A stretch of DNA of 5,918 bases from Candidatus Nanopelagicaceae bacterium. Its GTDB lineage: Bacteria > Actinomycetota > Actinomycetes > Nanopelagicales > Nanopelagicaceae. Made by a program: the position numbers and the translations under genes. The first letter of the stretch is position 1. Every line of letters begins with the position of its first letter. Location: contig JALQWD010000063.1 in the NCBI GenBank assembly GCA_023260175.1, positions 1 through 5,918 of the forward strand, given 5' to 3'. Positions 5,843 to 5,918 of this stretch are shown one piece after another. The notes under the pieces are model-generated. The model did not search any database. It saw only the letters and a program-made list of their open reading frames with translations, and was not told the origin of the DNA.

Positions 5843-5918
5843 ATGACAGACCCTAAAGATCCAGAACTTCGCATCGTGAAGTTATTAGACCCTGGCACAA
5901 ATCATTTAATCACTCAAC
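5843..5918 (+). CDS. accD: Probable acyl-CoA carboxylase carboxyltransferase (beta) subunit, N-terminal fragment
   Basis: An open frame from the ATG at 5843 to the window edge gives 25 residues, MTDPKDPELRIVKLLDPGTN followed by HLITQ. The DPKDPELRI..LLD pattern resembles the start of actinobacterial AccD6-type carboxyltransferases, which I recall as beginning near DPRDPLLRLSNFFDDGS. In mycobacteria accD6 closes the equivalent fabD-acpM-kasA-kasB cluster, so position supports the call. The enzyme would carboxylate acetyl-CoA (or propionyl-CoA) to malonyl-CoA for FabD and FabH. The gene starts 11 bp after fabF with no Shine-Dalgarno sequence. No catalytic region is visible, so this rests on a short N-terminus plus context. 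Confidence 0.55.
   Translation, partial: MTDPKDPELRIVKLLDPGTNHLITQ

Overview
The window is a chromosomal housekeeping segment from a low-to-moderate GC actinobacterium. I counted about 32-60% G+C per 60-base line where I checked, most of it in the forties. The proteins have actinobacterial signatures: FabD begins MLALLFPGQGSQTPG and ends with an EFPPAGTLVGLLKRA-type segment, FabH ends GAGLAYAAQVIKLP, and the fabD-fabH-acpP-fabF gene order is the actinobacterial one. Moderate GC, very short spacers and weak Shine-Dalgarno signals fit a streamlined freshwater lineage such as acI/Nanopelagicales. That placement is inference.

Layout. Positions 1-95 (minus strand) hold the first 31 codons of an electron transfer flavoprotein beta subunit (etfB), running off the left edge. 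A 63-bp divergent spacer follows. glgX, a glycogen debranching enzyme, occupies 159-2270 on the plus strand. After a 39-bp gap comes the fatty acid synthase II cluster, all on the plus strand: fabD (2310-3221), fabH (3218-4219, 4-bp ATGA overlap), a 121-bp regulatory gap, acpP (4341-4589), and fabF (4599-5831, 9-bp gap). The first 25 codons of a probable acyl-CoA carboxylase carboxyltransferase subunit (accD type, 5843 to the edge) follow after 11 bp. No stretch over 300 bases lacks a gene, and I see no RNA genes, mobile elements, CRISPR arrays or convincing terminators.

How the genes work together. The carboxylase would supply malonyl-CoA. FabD loads malonate onto AcpP, FabH starts chains by condensing an acyl-CoA with malonyl-ACP, and FabF elongates them. 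GlgX releases glucan from glycogen, and EtfB carries electrons from flavin dehydrogenases, commonly those of fatty-acid oxidation.

Main non-routine observation. The three largest intergenic regions (etfB/glgX, glgX/fabD and fabH/acpP) each carry one copy of the same imperfect palindrome, TTACT-N4-AGTA. The symmetric core TACT-N4-AGTA was not found elsewhere in the window on manual reading. This suggests one unidentified regulator linking carbon storage, electron transfer and fatty acid synthesis. No new gene system is visible; the coding content is conventional.
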